In this document: positions 5,173-6,585 of the stretch, one piece after another | Layout: every line of letters starts with the position of its first letter | How positions within the stretch are numbered: position 1 is the first letter of the stretch | Source of the DNA: an uncultured Eubacteriales bacterium | GTDB taxonomy: Bacteria; Bacillota; Clostridia; Christensenellales; UBA1242 | DNA length: 6,585 bases | Direction: 5' to 3' | Assembly (NCBI GenBank): GCA_900556185.1 | Contig: USNN01000051.1 | Coordinates: forward strand, 1 to 6,585 | Position numbers and translations under genes: made by a program | Notes under the pieces: model-generated | The model's input: only the letters and a program-made list of their open reading frames with translations | Told to the model about the DNA's origin: nothing | Databases searched by the model: none

Positions 5173-6308
5173 TATTAGTTGCAATAATTTTAGCGTCGGT
5201 ATGTGTTGTTAGTCCAACCAGGGTCGCAAGTGCTAGCGAAACAAAAGCCACAACGGTGCATTTTATAGATGTGGGGCAGGGTGATGCGTCGTTAGTAGAA
5301 CTATCTAATGGAGAAACCATACTAATAGATGGCGGTAACGCGGATGCCGGCAAAACAGTTTGCAAATACATTGAAAAACTTGGTATAACCCAAATTGATT
5401 ATATGATTGCAACACACTCCGACCAAGACCATATTGGCGGGCTTATAAAGGTACTAGAAAAGTTTGAAGTTAAAAATATTTATAGGCCCTTTACAATAAG
5501 CACATCTAGTAAGGCAAATGACGAACTATACACCTTGTTTTCAGATAATATAGACTCCTTGTCTAGTGATGACGACGAAGTTTATGCGAAGTTCATAAAA
5601 TTAGTTTACGCAGAAACGTGTGATGGCAATTTATCTAACATATTTGTTACCAGCACTGATAAGATTATTGTGTCTGGCGATTCAAGTTGGCCGTATATGA
5701 TAGAGTTTTTAATGCCACAATGCGATACGCATTTTACTAGTAATAGAATAAGTAGTGGCTACACGGTAAGGTCGGCAGATGAGAATAATGATAATTCTGC
5801 AATGGTGTTGTTTTCAACAGAAAATTCTAGTTACTTGTTTGCAGGCGATGCTACTGAAAACGAAGAAAATGTGTTTATTAACAATTTGTCTTATTCTACT
5901 AAAAAAAGAGTTGAAAATGTTGATGTTTTAAAGGTCGCACACCATGGTAGTAAAGGCTCATCGTCAGAAAAGTTTTTAAATTTAGTTAAACCTAAAAATG
6001 CAATAATTTCGGTTGGTGCGGGCAATGATTATGGGCATCCAAATGCAAAGGCAATTGAAAGACTAACTGCGGTTGGTGCGGTAATTTATAGAACAGACGA
6101 GCTTGGAACAATAATCGTGACCGAAACAGGCACAAACGTGTTTATAAGCAATATAAAGACCGAGAGTTTTGCTAAAAAATATGCGTGGTTATTATATTTA
6201 ATTATTGGGCTTGTGGCAGTTGGTGTTGTGGTAATTAGAATAGCATATCCAAAAATTAAAAAGAAAAAAGAGTTCGGTGGGAATAAAAAACCGAAAAAAA
6301 TTCAATAA
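5142..6308 (+). CDS. Secreted, membrane-anchored ComEC-like MBL-fold hydrolase
   Basis: The domain order in this 388-residue protein is: signal peptide (about 1-31, hydrophobic core YLVLVAIILASVCVV, with A-S-A near 29-31 as a likely cleavage site); metallo-beta-lactamase-fold domain (about 38-338); one membrane helix (about 347-367); and a lysine-rich tail. The MBL domain resembles the C-terminal domain of ComEC/Rec2, with HFIDVGQGDASLV (40-52), LIDGG (61-65), the metal motif T-H92-S-D94-Q-D96-H97, AGDA (234-237), HHGSKGSS (267-274) and GHPN (298-301). The ComEC competence-channel helices are absent. Topology puts the catalytic domain outside, anchored at its C-terminus. In ComEC this domain is thought to act on DNA; here the substrate (nucleic acid, phosphodiester or lipid) is unknown. 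AAGAGGG (5131-5137) supports the ATG, which lies inside the patatin gene. No terminator lies between its stop and the T-box promoter. Confidence 0.92.
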   Translation: MRKVGYRIYLVLVAIILASVCVVSPTRVASASETKATTVHFIDVGQGDASLVELSNGETILIDGGNADAGKTVCKYIEKLGITQIDYMIATHSDQDHIGGLIKVLEKFEVKNIYRPFTISTSSKANDELYTLFSDNIDSLSSDDDEVYAKFIKLVYAETCDGNLSNIFVTSTDKIIVSGDSSWPYMIEFLMPQCDTHFTSNRISSGYTVRSADENNDNSAMVLFSTENSSYLFAGDATENEENVFINNLSYSTKKRVENVDVLKVAHHGSKGSSSEKFLNLVKPKNAIISVGAGNDYGHPNAKAIERLTAVGAVIYRTDELGTIIVTETGTNVFISNIKTESFAKKYAWLLYLIIGLVAVGVVVIRIAYPKIKKKKEFGGNKKPKKIQ

Positions 6309-6312
6309 TTTC

Positions 6313-6341
6313 TTGACAACATTTTTATGTGGGTTTATAAT
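6313..6341 (+). promoter_or_regulatory. Consensus promoter of the T-box transcript
   Basis: A perfect TTGACA (6313-6318) and a perfect TATAAT (6336-6341) are separated by 17 bases, starting 4 bases after the MBL stop codon. Transcription should start near 6348. Confidence 0.9.
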
Positions 6342-6347
6342 ATTGGC

Positions 6348-6569
6348 ATTAAGGCAATAAGACAAGTAGTTTTAGAAAAGATAATTACAGAGAGTTTGGG
6401 GTGCTGAGAACCATTCATTAGTCGTCTAAAATGAAACCACTTTAGTCTTGTGATTATTTCACGAAAACAATTTTATAGAAAGTGGGTATTTTACCAACAA
6501 AGGTGGAACCGCGGAAAACATTAGTTATTTCGTCCTTTGGCAATTTTTTGCCAAGGGACTTATTTTTTT
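6348..6569 (+). promoter_or_regulatory. T-box riboswitch, specifier probably ACC (threonine)
   Basis: The leader senses uncharged tRNA and controls transcription read-through. Stem I base: ATAAGAC (6357-6363) with GTCTTGT (6445-6451), plus AAG/CTT (6364-6366 with 6440-6442). Above the specifier loop, TTTTAGA (6370-6376) pairs with TCTAAAA (6425-6431). AGAGAG (6389-6394) is the usual stem I motif. The specifier loop reads T-GAA-ACC-A (6432-6439), so ACC at 6436-6438 is the likely codon. Stem III is GGTA/TACC (6485-6495). The T-box is AAAGGTGGAACCGCGG (6499-6514); its UGGA (6504-6507) would pair with a tRNA end UCCA, meaning discriminator U73. Antitermination pairs the T-box region with TTTCGTCC (6528-6535), which is also needed by the terminator. 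The class is certain; the amino acid is inferred. Confidence 0.95.
6532..6569 (+). terminator. Regulated terminator of the T-box leader
   Basis: GTCCTTTGGCAA (6532-6543) pairs with TTGCCAAGGGAC (6548-6559), 12 pairs with one T-G, around TTTT, followed by a T-rich tail to 6569. Its 5' arm shares CGTCC with the antiterminator, so only one can form. It may also end read-through from the patatin/MBL unit. Confidence 0.93.
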
Positions 6570-6580
6570 AGGAGGGAATT

Positions 6581-6585
6581 ATGAA
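6581..6585 (+). CDS. Start of the T-box-controlled gene, predicted threonyl-tRNA synthetase
   Basis: ATG at 6581 follows a strong AGGAGGG (6570-6576) by 4 bases, directly after the T-box terminator. Only five bases of the gene are in the window, so the product is predicted purely from the leader. An ACC specifier points to threonyl-tRNA synthetase, although T-boxes also control amino-acid biosynthesis and transport genes. Confidence 0.55.

Overview
The window looks like low-GC Gram-positive DNA (Bacillota, probably a clostridial lineage). It is AT-rich, with purine-rich AGGAGG-type ribosome sites, near-perfect TTGACA/TATAAT promoters, hairpin-plus-U-tract terminators and a T-box leader. The sequence does not allow a genus call. 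All genes are on the + strand.

Left part (1-1191): the 3' portion of a DUF2804 gene whose start lies upstream of the window. It is followed after 3 bases by a consensus promoter that drives no protein. This promoter is followed by a run of hairpins ending in an intrinsic terminator, best read as a free-standing small RNA of about 140-145 nt that I cannot assign to a family.

Middle (1193-3189): a cysteine-rich DUF2797 gene, overlapping a decayed N-terminal half of a HIT-type gene, then an intact HIT-family nucleotide-binding protein and a MazG-like NTP pyrophosphohydrolase, closed by a terminator. The last two fit nucleotide or pyrophosphate clean-up, although no shared pathway can be proven here.

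Right part (3228-6308): a monocistronic gene with its own consensus promoter and terminator encodes a membrane-anchored, coiled-coil protein of unknown function. Next is a two-gene unit: a patatin-like phospholipase whose end overlaps the start of a secreted, membrane-anchored ComEC-type metallo-beta-lactamase-fold protein.

Right edge (6313-6585): a complete T-box leader (promoter, stem I with specifier, T-box, competing terminator) and the first bases of the gene it controls. The specifier reads best as ACC, so threonyl-tRNA synthetase is predicted. No mobile element, CRISPR array, tRNA or rRNA was seen. Much of the window is ordinary housekeeping DNA; the unassigned small RNA and the broken HIT gene are the parts most worth a second look.
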